Positions 34,895 to 44,760 of a DNA stretch of 64,000 nt are shown piece after piece. Where the stretch lies: positions 1-64,000 of the forward strand of contig NCBI01000002.1 in NCBI GenBank assembly GCA_002255365.1. Reading direction: 5' to 3'. How positions within the stretch are numbered: position 1 is the first letter of the stretch; the number at the start of each line of letters is the position of its first letter. The stretch comes from Chromatiales bacterium 21-64-14 (GTDB lineage: Bacteria > Pseudomonadota > Gammaproteobacteria > 21-64-14). The translations under genes were made by a program, and so were the position numbers. The notes under the pieces were generated by a model that was not told where the DNA came from, made no database searches, and worked only from the letters and a program-made list of their open reading frames with translations.

Positions 34895-36054
34895 TCCGGG
34901 AAACCACCCTGGCGGCCCTGCAAGAAGCGCAGGCGCTGACCGGCGCGCTGGTGGAATCTCTGAGTGACCACGACTATCGCCACCAGTTTCACCCGGGCCT
35001 GAGCCCGCTGGGGTGGCACGTGGGTCATTGCGCATACACCGAGTCCTACTGGTTGCGGGAGGTGATCCTGAGCGACGACCGCAGCACCGCCGCGCTGCAT
35101 GACCTGTACGTGCCGGAGCGGATCCCGAAGCCCCTGCGGGGCCCACGCTTGCCACCGCTGCCGCAGCTGCTGCGCTGGACCCATGACCTGCAGCGGGAAA
35201 ACCTGGCGCTGCTGCGGTCTCCACCAAGAGCCATGGCACAACACCGGCTGCTGCGAAACGAATATCTACCTTGGTTCCTGATCCAGCACTACAGCCAGCA
35301 TTTCGAGACCATGCAGATGATCCTGGCCCAACGTAGCGGGCAAACCCCGCCGTCCGGGAAGCTAGCGCCGGGTCACTTCGCAGCTCGGACGATCGCGGCC
35401 CGGGCAGTGGCGCTGACGAAGGGGGACTACATCATCGGCTCCGACGGGTCGCCGGCAGCCTACGACAACGAGTTGCCGTCCCACCGGGTCACAGTAGGGC
35501 CCGTGTGCATGGCGCCGCGGCTGATATCCAACGCCGAGTATCTCGGGTTCATCGACGCAGACGGTTACCGCCGCCCCGAACTATGGAGCGCCGAGGGCTG
35601 GCGCTGGCTCGGTGAACAGCCGTTGCGCCATCCGGAGTACTGGCGTGCGTCTGCCGACGGGGGCTGGTACGGCGTAGATGGTGCCGGCTACCACGACCTG
35701 TCCGCGGACGCGCCCGTGTGCGGAATCAGTCGTCATGAGGCAGTAGCGTTCGCGCGTTGGGCCGGTGCGCGCCTGCCTCACGAATACGAGTGGGAAACGG
35801 CCCAGCGGGCGGGAATCCTTGCAGATGCGGGCGCGGCCTGGGAGTGGTGCGCGAATCCGTTCCACCCCTACCCCGGATTCAAGGCCTTCCCCTACGAGGG
35901 CTACTCGACTCCCTGGTTCGACCAGGACCACTACACATTGCGCGGGGGTAGCCGGTATACCCAGGCGCCGATCCGGCGTCCGAGCTTCCGAAATTTCTAT
36001 ACCCCAGATTGCCGCTATTTGTTTGCGGGACTGCGGCTGGCGTTTGACGGCTAG
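34891..36054 (+). CDS. egtB: Ergothioneine sulfoxide synthase EgtB
   Basis: A mononuclear iron enzyme that joins hercynine to gamma-glutamylcysteine (or cysteine) using O2. The 387-residue protein has an N-terminal DinB-like domain with GWHVGH near 43 and HYSQHFE at 133-139, giving the three-His iron site. From about 170 comes a formylglycine-generating-enzyme-like domain ending in LRGGSRYTQ, RPSFRNFYTPDCRYLFAGLR. It overlaps egtC by four bases. EgtA (gamma-glutamylcysteine ligase) and EgtE are not in the window. Confidence 0.9.
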   Translation: MIRETTLAALQEAQALTGALVESLSDHDYRHQFHPGLSPLGWHVGHCAYTESYWLREVILSDDRSTAALHDLYVPERIPKPLRGPRLPPLPQLLRWTHDLQRENLALLRSPPRAMAQHRLLRNEYLPWFLIQHYSQHFETMQMILAQRSGQTPPSGKLAPGHFAARTIAARAVALTKGDYIIGSDGSPAAYDNELPSHRVTVGPVCMAPRLISNAEYLGFIDADGYRRPELWSAEGWRWLGEQPLRHPEYWRASADGGWYGVDGAGYHDLSADAPVCGISRHEAVAFARWAGARLPHEYEWETAQRAGILADAGAAWEWCANPFHPYPGFKAFPYEGYSTPWFDQDHYTLRGGSRYTQAPIRRPSFRNFYTPDCRYLFAGLRLAFDG

Positions 36055-36228
36055 CCCGTATTTCCCCACCGGAGTTCGTCGCGTGGGTGCCGGGCGCCAA
36101 CGGGACGGGGCGTACGGATCGTAAGGCGCCGATAACCTAGCCCCCCCTACGCCACAGTGGCAGACATTCCCGCTACGCTGTCACGCGCACGGCGGCGGGC
36201 ACAACCGACGGCGGGCGCGTACTCAGCG

Positions 36229-38658
36229 CTAGGCGGAAACCCGCGCGCTGCGCAGGTTCGAGATCACCGCCTCCAGCGCCTTGTCGAACAGCTGGCTGTC
36301 ATCCATGATGCTGGCGGTCCCGCGGCGCAGCTCCACCACCAGATTCGCCAATGTCTTCTCCGCGACCTTGAAGCCGGCGCGGTTGACAAATATGTACTTG
36401 CCGGCGCGCTCGATCCGGGCGGACAGCTTGGCCCGGATACGTTCCCCGTCCGGATCCACGAACTCCATCCAGGTGCCGATCGCGAGACTGCGCACCAGCC
36501 GCAGGTGCTCGTCATCCTCCGGAGATATCGGCGTTCCCGCCTCCTCAGGCTCCAATTCGCCCTGCAGCACGATCTCCTCCACTGTTCCAGCATCCCAGCT
36601 CCGGTCCGCCTCATCCAGGCGCGGCTCGGAAACCGGGTCGTGGGCGGCGATCCCATCCGCCTCCGCACGCGGGGTCACGGGGACTGGCACCTCCGCGGGG
36701 CTCGCCACCATCGGGGCAGGGACGGACAGTGGGGGTAACGGGAGCGCGGGGCGCGGGACCAGTTCCGGCAGCGGCGCGCTCGGGTCCTTAATGCATTCGA
36801 TGTGGCATTCCTGCAGGGCCTGGAAGTACGCACTCAGTTCCTTGGAGGAAACCGACACCCGAACCAAGCCCTCCCGCAAGCCGCGGAGCAGGCCCGGAAT
36901 AGCATCGATCAGCCGCTTGCGTTCCTCGTATCCAGCCTTGGGTGCGATGCTCCACAGCACCCGGTCGACTACCTCGAGCCCGTTGCGCCATGCAGCGCTG
37001 TCGACGCCGTCGGTCAGCAGGACCTCCGTCAGCACCTCGGCCCAGGCGTCGCGCAGCAGCGCCATCACCCGCGCCGGGATCTCGCGGCTGCCGATCCGCT
37101 GCAAGACCTCTTCCCGCACCCGCTCACGGGCCAATTCCACCGGATCCCGGGGGGGCGGCGCTCCCGCATCCTCAACGGCCTGAGACGCGGGCTCCGACAC
37201 CGTGGTGGCGGCCATGAATTCCTCCAGCACCGCCTCGAATATTGTGACGTCACTTTCAAATTCCTGGAGTACCCGTTGCACCGCACGGGCGGTATTGCGG
37301 TAGAGCTCGTCCTGGATCTGCGGGGCGTCGCCAGTGGCCAGCATCGTGGTCTGGGCCAACTGATTGAGCAGCTGACGGGCCGGGTGCTGGCGGCTGCTGA
37401 AGAACGATTTGTCCAGCATGGCCACCTTCACCATGGGGATCTGCAACCGCGCCAGCAGGGCCTTGGTCCGGTCCGGTACCGACGGGTCGTCGAGGATGAA
37501 GTCGAAAAGCATGCTCACGATATCGATGATGTCCTGATCGGCCCGCTCCAGGACCCGGCCGGATGCGCCGCCCGGCAGGCCCGCCAGGGCGCTGCCCAGA
37601 ACAGCGCGCAGGTTCAGCAACCCCGGGCCCGTGTCCGCGCCCTCGAGAAGCGACAGGTCGTGTTCCGACTGCAGCGCGGTCAGGGCCCCGAGCACTTCCT
37701 CTGCCACGAACGCTTGGGTCATCCGCGGGGAGCCGTCACCACTGCCGGTCAAGGAGGCGCCCCCGCGATAACCGGCGAGCAGTTCCTGCAGGGTATAGAA
37801 GGCGTCGCCGTCACTACCGTGCGACCCACCGGCCTGCAGCCCCGCTCCGGGGCCCGGTTGCAGGGCATCCGCCGCCGTGGTGTGAGGAGACGTCAGACGC
37901 CGCAAGCCTGGACCACCGCGGTTACGCCCTATCACCTTGATCTTAAGCAGGGGCAGTACACCAGCATCCACCAGCATCCCATTGATCTGACTGTACAACT
38001 CCCCAAGGGCATCCATTACGTGCTTGTCGAAGAGTTTGTACACGACGAGCTTGGCGCGCACCTCCAGGTCCAGGGCCTGGGCAGCATGCCGGAACGACCC
38101 GCAGAGCCGCTCCGGGTCCATTGGGCCGGCGGCCTCGTCCAGCTTCGCCCCGCCAAGCAGGTGCTCGAGGCGCGCCTTGAGGGGGGAAAGGGCTTCGGAG
38201 TGACGGGCACGGGCCTTGGAGATCATTCCGCTGACCGCCAGGGACTCCTCCAGGTCGTCATGCTCCACCAGGGACAGCGCGTCGGAGGACCAGTCGCTGA
38301 TCTCGGCCGATGCCGCCGCGGATGCATTGCCGGCGTGGATCCGTACCGCCCGGAATCCGTCCAGGATTGCGGCACGGAACCGGGTCTCCATATCCTGGCG
38401 TTTCAGCCGGACTTCGCGCATGGAGTCGAAATACATGCTCTGGACACTGTTGTTCTCAGCCTTATCGGCCAACGCAAACAGCGCGTCGTCGGTGTTGTCC
38501 AGCATCCCCGCCAGGAGCTCGGTGGCGCGCCGGACGAAATGGTCCTGTACGCCCTGGAGGAGATTGCGGGCCCTGCCGTGCGGGTCCTTCGCGCCGCCGC
38601 CCTTCGCCGCCTCGCCGAAGTACACGATGTTCGGGTCCGTACCCATAGGTTTCACCAT
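36229..38658 (-). CDS. DUF1631 family protein
   Basis: An 809-residue, mostly helical protein. The N-terminus, LLQGVQDHFVRRATELLAGM and SMREVRLKRQDMETRFRAAI near 45-90, is the DUF1631 signature of proteobacteria. The C-terminal 100 residues, LRLVRSLAIGTWMEFVDPDG, RAKLSARIERAGKYIFVNR and LANLVVELRRGT, resemble a PilZ-like domain. Older databases mislabel members as thymidine phosphorylase. The function is unknown; the PilZ-like tail suggests c-di-GMP or a related signal, but canonical RxxxR is not clear. The start is ATG 38658 or 38646. Confidence 0.85.
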   Translation of the reverse strand: MVKPMGTDPNIVYFGEAAKGGGAKDPHGRARNLLQGVQDHFVRRATELLAGMLDNTDDALFALADKAENNSVQSMYFDSMREVRLKRQDMETRFRAAILDGFRAVRIHAGNASAAASAEISDWSSDALSLVEHDDLEESLAVSGMISKARARHSEALSPLKARLEHLLGGAKLDEAAGPMDPERLCGSFRHAAQALDLEVRAKLVVYKLFDKHVMDALGELYSQINGMLVDAGVLPLLKIKVIGRNRGGPGLRRLTSPHTTAADALQPGPGAGLQAGGSHGSDGDAFYTLQELLAGYRGGASLTGSGDGSPRMTQAFVAEEVLGALTALQSEHDLSLLEGADTGPGLLNLRAVLGSALAGLPGGASGRVLERADQDIIDIVSMLFDFILDDPSVPDRTKALLARLQIPMVKVAMLDKSFFSSRQHPARQLLNQLAQTTMLATGDAPQIQDELYRNTARAVQRVLQEFESDVTIFEAVLEEFMAATTVSEPASQAVEDAGAPPPRDPVELARERVREEVLQRIGSREIPARVMALLRDAWAEVLTEVLLTDGVDSAAWRNGLEVVDRVLWSIAPKAGYEERKRLIDAIPGLLRGLREGLVRVSVSSKELSAYFQALQECHIECIKDPSAPLPELVPRPALPLPPLSVPAPMVASPAEVPVPVTPRAEADGIAAHDPVSEPRLDEADRSWDAGTVEEIVLQGELEPEEAGTPISPEDDEHLRLVRSLAIGTWMEFVDPDGERIRAKLSARIERAGKYIFVNRAGFKVAEKTLANLVVELRRGTASIMDDSQLFDKALEAVISNLRSARVSA

Positions 38659-39359
38659 CGCTGCATGCCATCGACTGCGGGAAGGGGTGAAAAACGGGCG
38701 GGACACGGCGCTGAACGTCGGCCCGTCACGCTTCCCGCGCCTGGAACGTCCACGATCCCTGTAGCTCCGACTAAGCTATCGACCTATGCACTCCCGTATT
38801 GATAGAGTCCCATGTGACCGACTTGGCAAAACCGGTGCCCCCTGAGCCTTGACCGCCGCCCCCGAACGTGCCTTACGGACGCTGACGCCTTAACCCGTTC
38901 ATAAAGGGCCGCGGACAATGGCGTGGATCGCCCCACCGGGGGGGACAATGGCCGTGACTGGCGTAGTGGTTCTCCCTTGGACCAAATGGCGTCTATTTAA
39001 GGCTCCGGGTGTTGGAACCGGACCAAACCGTTGGGTCGCGCCTACATTCGTAGGCGCGGTAGTCTGTTATTTTTGCGCTACGGACCTGTAAAGTGTCATT
39101 CGGCTAGAGGAAGGTGTAGAGACACCAGGCTCGTGTGGAAATCCGCCCGCACCGGGACCCGCGGGCCACGGGGGCGCCACTGGCGTGAGATGTGCGGCAT
39201 GCGTCAGGCGGATTCCGCGCCACGATCCTCGGTTCCCCACCCGAACGGTCGGCCGACTTCATAAATAGGGCCGGTTAAGCGGGTCTCGTCGTCCTGCTAA
39301 GATGGAATCGGTCGCGTTCTGCGCGCCCGGCCGACCACAACCGCTTGGGAGCCGAACCG
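38659..39359. other. Intergenic region with one hairpin, no gene
   Basis: About 700 bases are shared by the divergent DUF1631 and nhaA genes. GCGCCTAC-ATTC-GTAGGCGC at 39038-39057 is a perfect 8-pair hairpin followed by GGTAGTCTGTTATTTTT, so it may be a terminator of an unseen transcript or a leader element. Open frames here have no recognisable family. Confidence 0.45.
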
Positions 39360-40724
39360 TTGGACAAACAGCACACCCCCGAATATCCGGAAAAGGCGCC
39401 GTGGGAAGGCGCGTTCAACCGGCTTTTGACACCCCTGGACGAATTCATTCGCCACGAAGCCGCGAGCGGGTTTCTCCTAATCGGGTGTGCGGCGCTCGCG
39501 ATGATCCTGGCCAACTCCCCGGCAGCCGGTTCGTACCAGCACATCATTCACAGCCAGATCACGCTTACCATCGGCGGGTGGACCCTGGAAAAAAGTGTCC
39601 AGCACTGGATCAACGACGGGCTCATGACCCTGTTCTTCTTCGTGGTGGGCCTGGAGATCAAGCGTGAGGTCTTGGTGGGCGAACTGGCCAGTGTGCGCAA
39701 GGCGGCGCTGCCGGTAGTCGCGGCCGCCGGTGGCATGGCCGTGCCGGCGCTCATCTACTTCGCGCTGAACCCACACGGCCCCCAGGCGGCCGGCTGGGGC
39801 ATCCCCATGGCCACCGACATCGCTTTCTCGGTGGGCGTGTTGGTCCTGCTGGGTAAGCGGATTCCGAAAGGGCTGATCACGTTTCTGCTCGCGCTGGCGA
39901 TCGTGGATGACTTGGGCGCGGTACTGGTGATCGCCGTGTTCTACACCAGAGAAATCTCCCTGCCGCATTTAGCAGCCGCGGCGGCACTGTTCGGTGTCTT
40001 GGTGATCTTCAACCGGGCGGGGATCCGCAGGGCCCTGCCCTATTTCATTACCGGGAGCATCCTGTGGCTGATGCTGCTCTATTCGGGCGTCCACGCCACC
40101 GTCGCAGGCGTGCTGCTGGCGATGGTGATTCCTGCCCGACCCAAGTACGATCCACGCCGCTTCAGCGATCACGTGCGGGGGCTCATGGACCGCTACGACC
40201 GTTGCGCAGGCGACGATCCGGCCCTGTTGGCAAAGAACGATCGGCTGTCCATCGTCCATGCCCTCCAACACGGCGTAAGCGGAGTCGAAACCCCCCTGCA
40301 ACGCCTCGAACATACGCTGCACCTTCCCGTGGCGCTTCTGATCATGCCGCTGTTCGCACTCGCCAATGCGGGGGTGCCCGTGAGCCTGGATGCGCTACGC
40401 ACGACCCTCGCCCATCCGGTAACGCTAGGTGTAGGGTTGGGGTTGGTGCTGGGCAAGTTCGTCGGAATCACGGGCGCTACGTGGGTTGCGGTGCGCCTCG
40501 GAGCGGTGCGGCTTCCGTCCGGGATCCACATGCGGCACATTGCCGGAATCGGGATGCTCAGCGGCATCGGATTCACTATGTCGATTTTTATCGCGGAACT
40601 GGGGTTTTACGGCGCACCGGCATCCCTGGTCATGGCGAAGACCGGGATTCTGCTAGCCTCCCTCCTCGCGGGGATCGGCGGTTACCTCTGGTTGCTGGCC
40701 GCCACCCGGCGTGCGGCCGGATAA
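39360..40724 (+). CDS. nhaA: Na+/H+ antiporter NhaA
   Basis: An inner-membrane antiporter of about 454 residues with around 12 hydrophobic segments. The two essential aspartates are in LLALAIVDDLGAVLVIAVFY near residue 184, and FFFVVGLEIKREVL near 88 is the family signature. It is longer than E. coli NhaA (388), mainly from an insert near residues 262-325 (PKYDPRRFSDHVRGLMDRY to LQRLEHTLH). TTG at 39360 was preferred because GGGAG lies 9 bases upstream; a TTG at 39345 is also possible. Confidence 0.94.
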   Translation: MDKQHTPEYPEKAPWEGAFNRLLTPLDEFIRHEAASGFLLIGCAALAMILANSPAAGSYQHIIHSQITLTIGGWTLEKSVQHWINDGLMTLFFFVVGLEIKREVLVGELASVRKAALPVVAAAGGMAVPALIYFALNPHGPQAAGWGIPMATDIAFSVGVLVLLGKRIPKGLITFLLALAIVDDLGAVLVIAVFYTREISLPHLAAAAALFGVLVIFNRAGIRRALPYFITGSILWLMLLYSGVHATVAGVLLAMVIPARPKYDPRRFSDHVRGLMDRYDRCAGDDPALLAKNDRLSIVHALQHGVSGVETPLQRLEHTLHLPVALLIMPLFALANAGVPVSLDALRTTLAHPVTLGVGLGLVLGKFVGITGATWVAVRLGAVRLPSGIHMRHIAGIGMLSGIGFTMSIFIAELGFYGAPASLVMAKTGILLASLLAGIGGYLWLLAATRRAAG

Positions 40725-40754
40725 TGCCCTCCGGGAGGATCTGCGCGTTCCGGA

Positions 40755-40907
40755 TTCCCTATCCGCGACTTCCGTCATGCGCTGGAATTGGTGGACGGAC
40801 GGTACAACGATCGCCAGGACGTGGGAAAGGTGTCCCGCTTCCAGGCCCTGTCGACGACGCTCTCCGTCGCCATCGGGGCTGGGAACATCACCGGCGTGGC
40901 CACGGTT
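40755..40907 (+). pseudogene. Remnant of an AGCS alanine/glycine:cation symporter
   Basis: One plus-strand frame encodes a 50-residue stretch with IRDFRHALELVDGRY, then GKVSRFQALSTTLSVAIGAG and NITGVATV. This matches the conserved core of AGCS (AgcS/AlsT) carriers, where the sequence is normally F-QALxTALxAxVGxGNIAGVA. No start, no other transmembrane segments and no C-terminal part are present. The homology stops at both ends within the nhaA-nadC gap. It is interpreted as a deletion remnant. Confidence 0.75.
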
Positions 40908-41166
40908 CCTCGTCCATGGGCCACGCCGCGGCGCGCGCGCTCCTGCCCCACCGGCTGGAGTACACGGCGGTGGTCGCATTCGGCGCCACGGCGCCATCGT
41001 CTGATGTAAGATGCGGTGCCGGGGCCCTGCGGTCGGCAAGCCGTTCCAGCCCCCAAGAACACGCGCATGACGCCGCCGAGCCGGCGTTTCCCGCTGGTGT
41101 TCGGCGCACGGGCCGCGAGGGAATGGGGCGGCCACAGCAACGGCCAGAGCAGGAGACCGGTAACAA

Positions 41167-42057
41167 ATGCGGCCTAGCCCTACTCCCCCTGACATTAAGG
41201 TCGTTGTGGACGACGTGCGGCGCGCGCTGGCCGAGGACGTGGGCGACGGCGATCGTACCGCGAATCTGGTACCGGCGGATCGCAGTGGACACGCCTGGGT
41301 AATCAGCCGCGAGGCCGCGGTACTGTGCGGGGTGCCCTGGTTCACAGAGGTATTCCAGCAGTTGGACTCGGCAGTCCAGATCCAGTGGTCGGCGCACGAC
41401 GGGGATCGGCTTCAGGCAGGACAGAGGATCTGTGCACTGGAGGGTCCCGCCCACGCACTGCTCACGGGTGAGCGGACCGCCCTGAACTTTCTGCAACTGC
41501 TTTCGGGGATCGCGACCCGGGCGCGACGCTACGCCGACGCGGTCGCGGGCCTGCCGGTACGCATCCTAGATACCCGCAAGACCCTACCAGGCCTGCGCGC
41601 CGCCCAGAAATACGCGGTGCGCTGCGGCGGATGCCACAACCATCGCATGGGTCTCTACGACGCGGTGTTGATCAAGGAGAACCACATTGCCGCCTGTGGG
41701 TCGATCACGACAGCGGTACAGGCCGCACGACACCGTGCACAGACCCCCGTAGAAGTGGAAGTGGAGAACCTTGAGCAACTCCAGGAAGCCCTGAACGCGG
41801 GCGCTGACCGCCTGCTCCTGGACAACTTCGAGCCCTGGCAGCTGCGCGAGGCGGTGACCCGCAACGGCGGACGGGCACGGCTGGAGGCATCCGGCGGGAT
41901 CCGGCTCGAGTCGATCCGGGAAATCGCGGCCACCGGGGTCGACGAGCTGTCCGTCGGGGCCTTGACCAAAGACGTAGAGGCAGTGGACCTTTCCATGCGT
42001 TTCGCGCCGCCGACCGGGGTGCACGGGAGCCGGGATGAATCTGCAGGCAATCCGTAA
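41167..42057 (+). CDS. nadC: Nicotinate-nucleotide pyrophosphorylase (carboxylating)
   Basis: This enzyme converts quinolinate and PRPP to nicotinate mononucleotide in NAD synthesis. The 296-residue protein shows [14 protein letters not shown] near 22, [16 protein letters not shown] near 103, the [21 protein letters not shown] loop near 138, [17 protein letters not shown] near 159, and [11 protein letters not shown] near 240. It overlaps the next gene (fau) by 23 bases, so the two are translationally coupled. Confidence 0.96.
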   Translation: MRPSPTPPDIKVVVDDVRRALAEDVGDGDRTANLVPADRSGHAWVISREAAVLCGVPWFTEVFQQLDSAVQIQWSAHDGDRLQAGQRICALEGPAHALLTGERTALNFLQLLSGIATRARRYADAVAGLPVRILDTRKTLPGLRAAQKYAVRCGGCHNHRMGLYDAVLIKENHIAACGSITTAVQAARHRAQTPVEVEVENLEQLQEALNAGADRLLLDNFEPWQLREAVTRNGGRARLEASGGIRLESIREIAATGVDELSVGALTKDVEAVDLSMRFAPPTGVHGSRDESAGNP

Positions 42058-42622
42058 AGAAATGCGTGCTCGGCGCCGGGCGCTGACCGACGCCGAGCAC
42101 GATACCTGCGCGGAATCCATGGCGCGCCGGCTGGCGGCCACCAACTGGTTCCAACGCAGTCGTCGGGTGGCCTGCTATCTTGCCGTGGACGGTGAGCTGG
42201 ACCCGGAACCGGTAATTCAGCGCGCGTGGGCGCTCGGCAAGACCGTTTATCTTCCGGTACTCGACCCCCTCTGCGACCGGCTGTGGTTTGCGTCCTACGA
42301 TCCGGGGGATCGGCTGGCAAAGAACCGGTTCGGGATACCGGAACCGGTGCATCTTGACGGGCGGCGGATCCCGCCATGGACCCTGGATTTGGTACTTACG
42401 CCGCTGGTGGCGTTCGCGGCACACGGGGAGCGCCTGGGCATGGGCGGCGGATTCTATGATCGCACCTTCGCCTACCTGCGCGGGCGCCGTTGCTGGCACA
42501 AGCCGCGCCTGGTCGGGTTGGCCTATGAATTCCAAAAGATCCCGTCGCTGACACGGCGCGAGTGGGACATCCCTTTGCACGGCTGCGCCACGGATCAGGG
42601 CCTGTACCGTTGGCGACTTTAG
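42035..42622 (+). CDS. fau: 5-formyltetrahydrofolate cyclo-ligase
   Basis: This 195-residue enzyme (YgfA/MTHFS) converts 5-formyl-THF to 5,10-methenyl-THF with ATP. Typical features are [12 protein letters not shown] near 5, [11 protein letters not shown] near 46, RFGIPEP near 101, and [20 protein letters not shown] near 127, which contains the ATP/folate-binding glycine loop. It overlaps nadC. In gammaproteobacteria this gene often follows the 6S RNA gene; no 6S RNA was recognised here. Confidence 0.94.
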   Translation: MNLQAIRKEMRARRRALTDAEHDTCAESMARRLAATNWFQRSRRVACYLAVDGELDPEPVIQRAWALGKTVYLPVLDPLCDRLWFASYDPGDRLAKNRFGIPEPVHLDGRRIPPWTLDLVLTPLVAFAAHGERLGMGGGFYDRTFAYLRGRRCWHKPRLVGLAYEFQKIPSLTRREWDIPLHGCATDQGLYRWRL

Positions 42623-42812
42623 CCGGACACCGGACCGCGGATCACCGCGCCGAATCGCCTACAATGGATTGGGGCGCGAGGCCATTGGGCACCGAAGAGA
42701 CTGCCGGTACGCCATCGAGGTTGGCGGGAAATGGGGGCCGAAATTCCACCACCGTAGTCGCGGCGCTTCGCCTCGGGCGGGCTAGCCACACCAACGCACG
42801 GATCGGACCAAC

Positions 42813-43274
42813 ATGAATTACTGGCTGATGAAATCCGAGCCCAGCACCTTTGGTATCGAGGACCTGCGGCGGGCACCGCGCGGGGTCGAACCCTGGGACG
42901 GGGTACGCAACTACCAAGCGCGCAATATGATCCGTGACCAGATGAAACGCGGGGACATGGCGTTTTTCTACCATTCCAGCTGTGCGGAACCAGCGATCGT
43001 TGGAATCATGGAGATCGTTCGGGAGGCCTATCCCGATCCCACCGCGTTCGACCGCAAAAACCACCATTACGACCCCGAGAGCGACCCCCGGCAGCCACGC
43101 TGGTACGTGGTGGACGTACGCTACCGGCGCACGCTCAAACGCCCCGTAACACTCCAGGAGATGAAGTTGCTACCGCAACTGGCAGACCTGCCCCTGGTCC
43201 GCCGTGGGAACCGGCTCTCCATCATGCCTGTGGCCCAGCCCCAGTGGGATCTGATCCTTGGCCTCGCAGATTAG
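42813..43274 (+). CDS. EVE domain protein
   Basis: A 153-residue single EVE domain (PUA-like fold) that begins NYWLMKSEPSTFGIEDL and contains WDGVRNYQARNMIRD, MAFFYHSSC and YDPESDPRQPRWYVVDV, the standard landmarks. EVE domains bind modified bases in DNA or RNA. In gammaproteobacteria it is typically an orphan near fau/zapA, as here. It is co-oriented with the GST gene 3 bases after it. Confidence 0.93.
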   Translation: MNYWLMKSEPSTFGIEDLRRAPRGVEPWDGVRNYQARNMIRDQMKRGDMAFFYHSSCAEPAIVGIMEIVREAYPDPTAFDRKNHHYDPESDPRQPRWYVVDVRYRRTLKRPVTLQEMKLLPQLADLPLVRRGNRLSIMPVAQPQWDLILGLAD

Positions 43275-43277
43275 CCG

Positions 43278-43958
43278 GTGCCCACGCTGTACCATTTTTG
43301 GTCGGTCCCGGAGGCGCAGCGGATCCGCTTGGCACTGGGTTACAAGGGAATGCCATGGGAGGATTGCCCGCTCGAATACCAGGACGACGCGACCTTCTTC
43401 GATCTGGGAGTCGAGCGACGGGTACCGATCCTGCGCCTGGACGACGGCCGTCTCCTGCGGGACTCCCAGGAAATCCTCGAGCGTATCGATGAATTGCTGC
43501 CCACCGGAGCGCCCCTAGTGGGCGGACAGATCGCTGCGGCGGCGTGGTCGGCCCTGCTGGCATGGAGGACAAAGGTAGACGCGGTGCTGCAGCGCTTGTA
43601 CGCGCCAGCACGGCCAGCCTACCGGGATGTGGGGACCGAACCGGACTCCTTGACCGCGTACAAGGCAGAAATCGAGGGACGTTACGGACTGAGCGTCGAG
43701 GCGCTTGCCAACGACCGGTACGCAGGCTACGCACAATTCGAGCGCATCACCCGCCTAGGCGCCCTGACCCGCCATCTCGTGGAACAGCGGTTCTATACCG
43801 GCCGAATCAGCGTTGCGGACCTGCTGCTAACCGCGGACTTATTCCCGCTCCAGCTCCTCGACGGTATCTCGCTCCCCGTCGACCTGATGTACTATTTTTC
43901 CAGGGTCGAAGAGGCCTGTGGGCTGGACCTCCGGGAGGGATTGCTGCTGGCGGGCTGA
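43278..43958 (+). CDS. Glutathione S-transferase-like protein
   Basis: A 226-residue protein. The N-terminal thioredoxin-like domain has LYHFWSVPEAQRIRLALGYKG near residue 4, RRVPILRLDDGRLLRDSQEI near 47 with cis-Pro and the Ser-rich glutathione site, and a helical C-terminal domain of about 140 residues (ISVADLLLTADLFPLQLLDG). There is no clear catalytic Cys, Ser or Tyr near residue 10, though a Ser (WSVP) is present. The substrate is unknown. The start is GTG, 3 bases after the EVE stop. Confidence 0.82.
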   Translation: MPTLYHFWSVPEAQRIRLALGYKGMPWEDCPLEYQDDATFFDLGVERRVPILRLDDGRLLRDSQEILERIDELLPTGAPLVGGQIAAAAWSALLAWRTKVDAVLQRLYAPARPAYRDVGTEPDSLTAYKAEIEGRYGLSVEALANDRYAGYAQFERITRLGALTRHLVEQRFYTGRISVADLLLTADLFPLQLLDGISLPVDLMYYFSRVEEACGLDLREGLLLAG

Positions 43959-44002
43959 ATACCGGTCAGGGCACCACTGCCACCGAAACCGAGGGATACA
44001 CA

Positions 44003-44335
44003 ATGACCCTTTCCGAGCTGCTGCGGTATCTCGACACCAACACCGACTACCCGATCCTCGACGGAAGCGTGGAGGAGACCCTGGTGAAAGCCCGCGCGGG
44101 TTCGCACCGCGACGCCCTGGTGGGAACCATTGTGGCCGCGTTCACGCAAGCCTTCGGCTGTGAAAGCCCGGATTGCCTCGTGGACCGCGCCGGCACAATC
44201 AAGGCCATGGGGCCAATCCGGCTCAAGTACATGGGCGACGACGCCCCGCTGGAAGCATTCCGACTGGTGCAGCACCTTGTGGTCGTAATCGACGGCGCAT
44301 TCAACGAAGAAGCATTACGCCTCAAGGGCAGTTGA
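44003..44335 (+). CDS. Hypothetical protein
   Basis: A 110-residue acidic protein, unrecognised, with ELLRYLDTNTDYPILDGSVE near residue 4, a long helical middle (SHRDALVGTIVAAFTQAFG), CESPDC near 55, and RLVQHLVVVIDGAFNEEALR near 86. It follows the GST gene by 44 bases on the same strand. The ATG at 44003 has no strong ribosome site. No membrane segment or signal peptide is visible. Confidence 0.6.
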   Translation: MTLSELLRYLDTNTDYPILDGSVEETLVKARAGSHRDALVGTIVAAFTQAFGCESPDCLVDRAGTIKAMGPIRLKYMGDDAPLEAFRLVQHLVVVIDGAFNEEALRLKGS

Positions 44336-44522
44336 TCCATGGTCGCGATACGCAGCACGGCCTGCGATACACAACTGTCGACACGACAAACGACGTCGTG
44401 ACCAACGACGCGCACAACGTGCGCTGAGCACCTGTCCACTAGATTGTCAAAAATTGCTAGCATTTTGAATCGGGTTGTATATACTCAGGAGCGGGCAACT
44501 GATAGTAACTCGGGAGGTTACT

Positions 44523-44687
44523 ATGGCAAAGAAGAGAGCAACTGCGAAACGGAAGACAGCAAAGAAGAAAGCGGTAGGTCGGAAGAAAGTCGCGAAGAAG
44601 AAGGTAGCAAAGAAGAAGGTCGCAAAGAAGAAGACCACTGCCAAGAGGAAGACCGCAAAAAGAAAGACCGCCAAGAAGAAGAGGTAG
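44523..44687 (+). CDS. Lysine-rich histone H1-like peptide
   Basis: A 54-residue peptide made almost entirely of Lys, Ala, Thr and Arg in repeats of the form KKKVA and KRKTA, like the tail of eukaryotic H1 and of bacterial AlgP/Hc1-type proteins. It must bind DNA or RNA non-specifically. GGGAGG lies 7 bases before the ATG, and a strong terminator follows about 70 bases after the stop, supporting expression as its own gene. A candidate -10 (TATACT) is at 44480-44485. The low-complexity DNA makes homology weak evidence. Confidence 0.8.
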   Translation: MAKKRATAKRKTAKKKAVGRKKVAKKKVAKKKVAKKKTTAKRKTAKRKTAKKKR

Positions 44688-44760
44688 TAAACCTCAACCA
44701 ACTTGACGGTTCGGTCATCGGAGCAACGTGGTACCGATGGCGCTTTTTCCGGAACCAATC

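Noticed and set aside
42600-42812. 6S RNA near fau
   Set aside because: The gene is often upstream of fau, but here nadC overlaps fau, and the downstream gap has no recognisable 6S structure.
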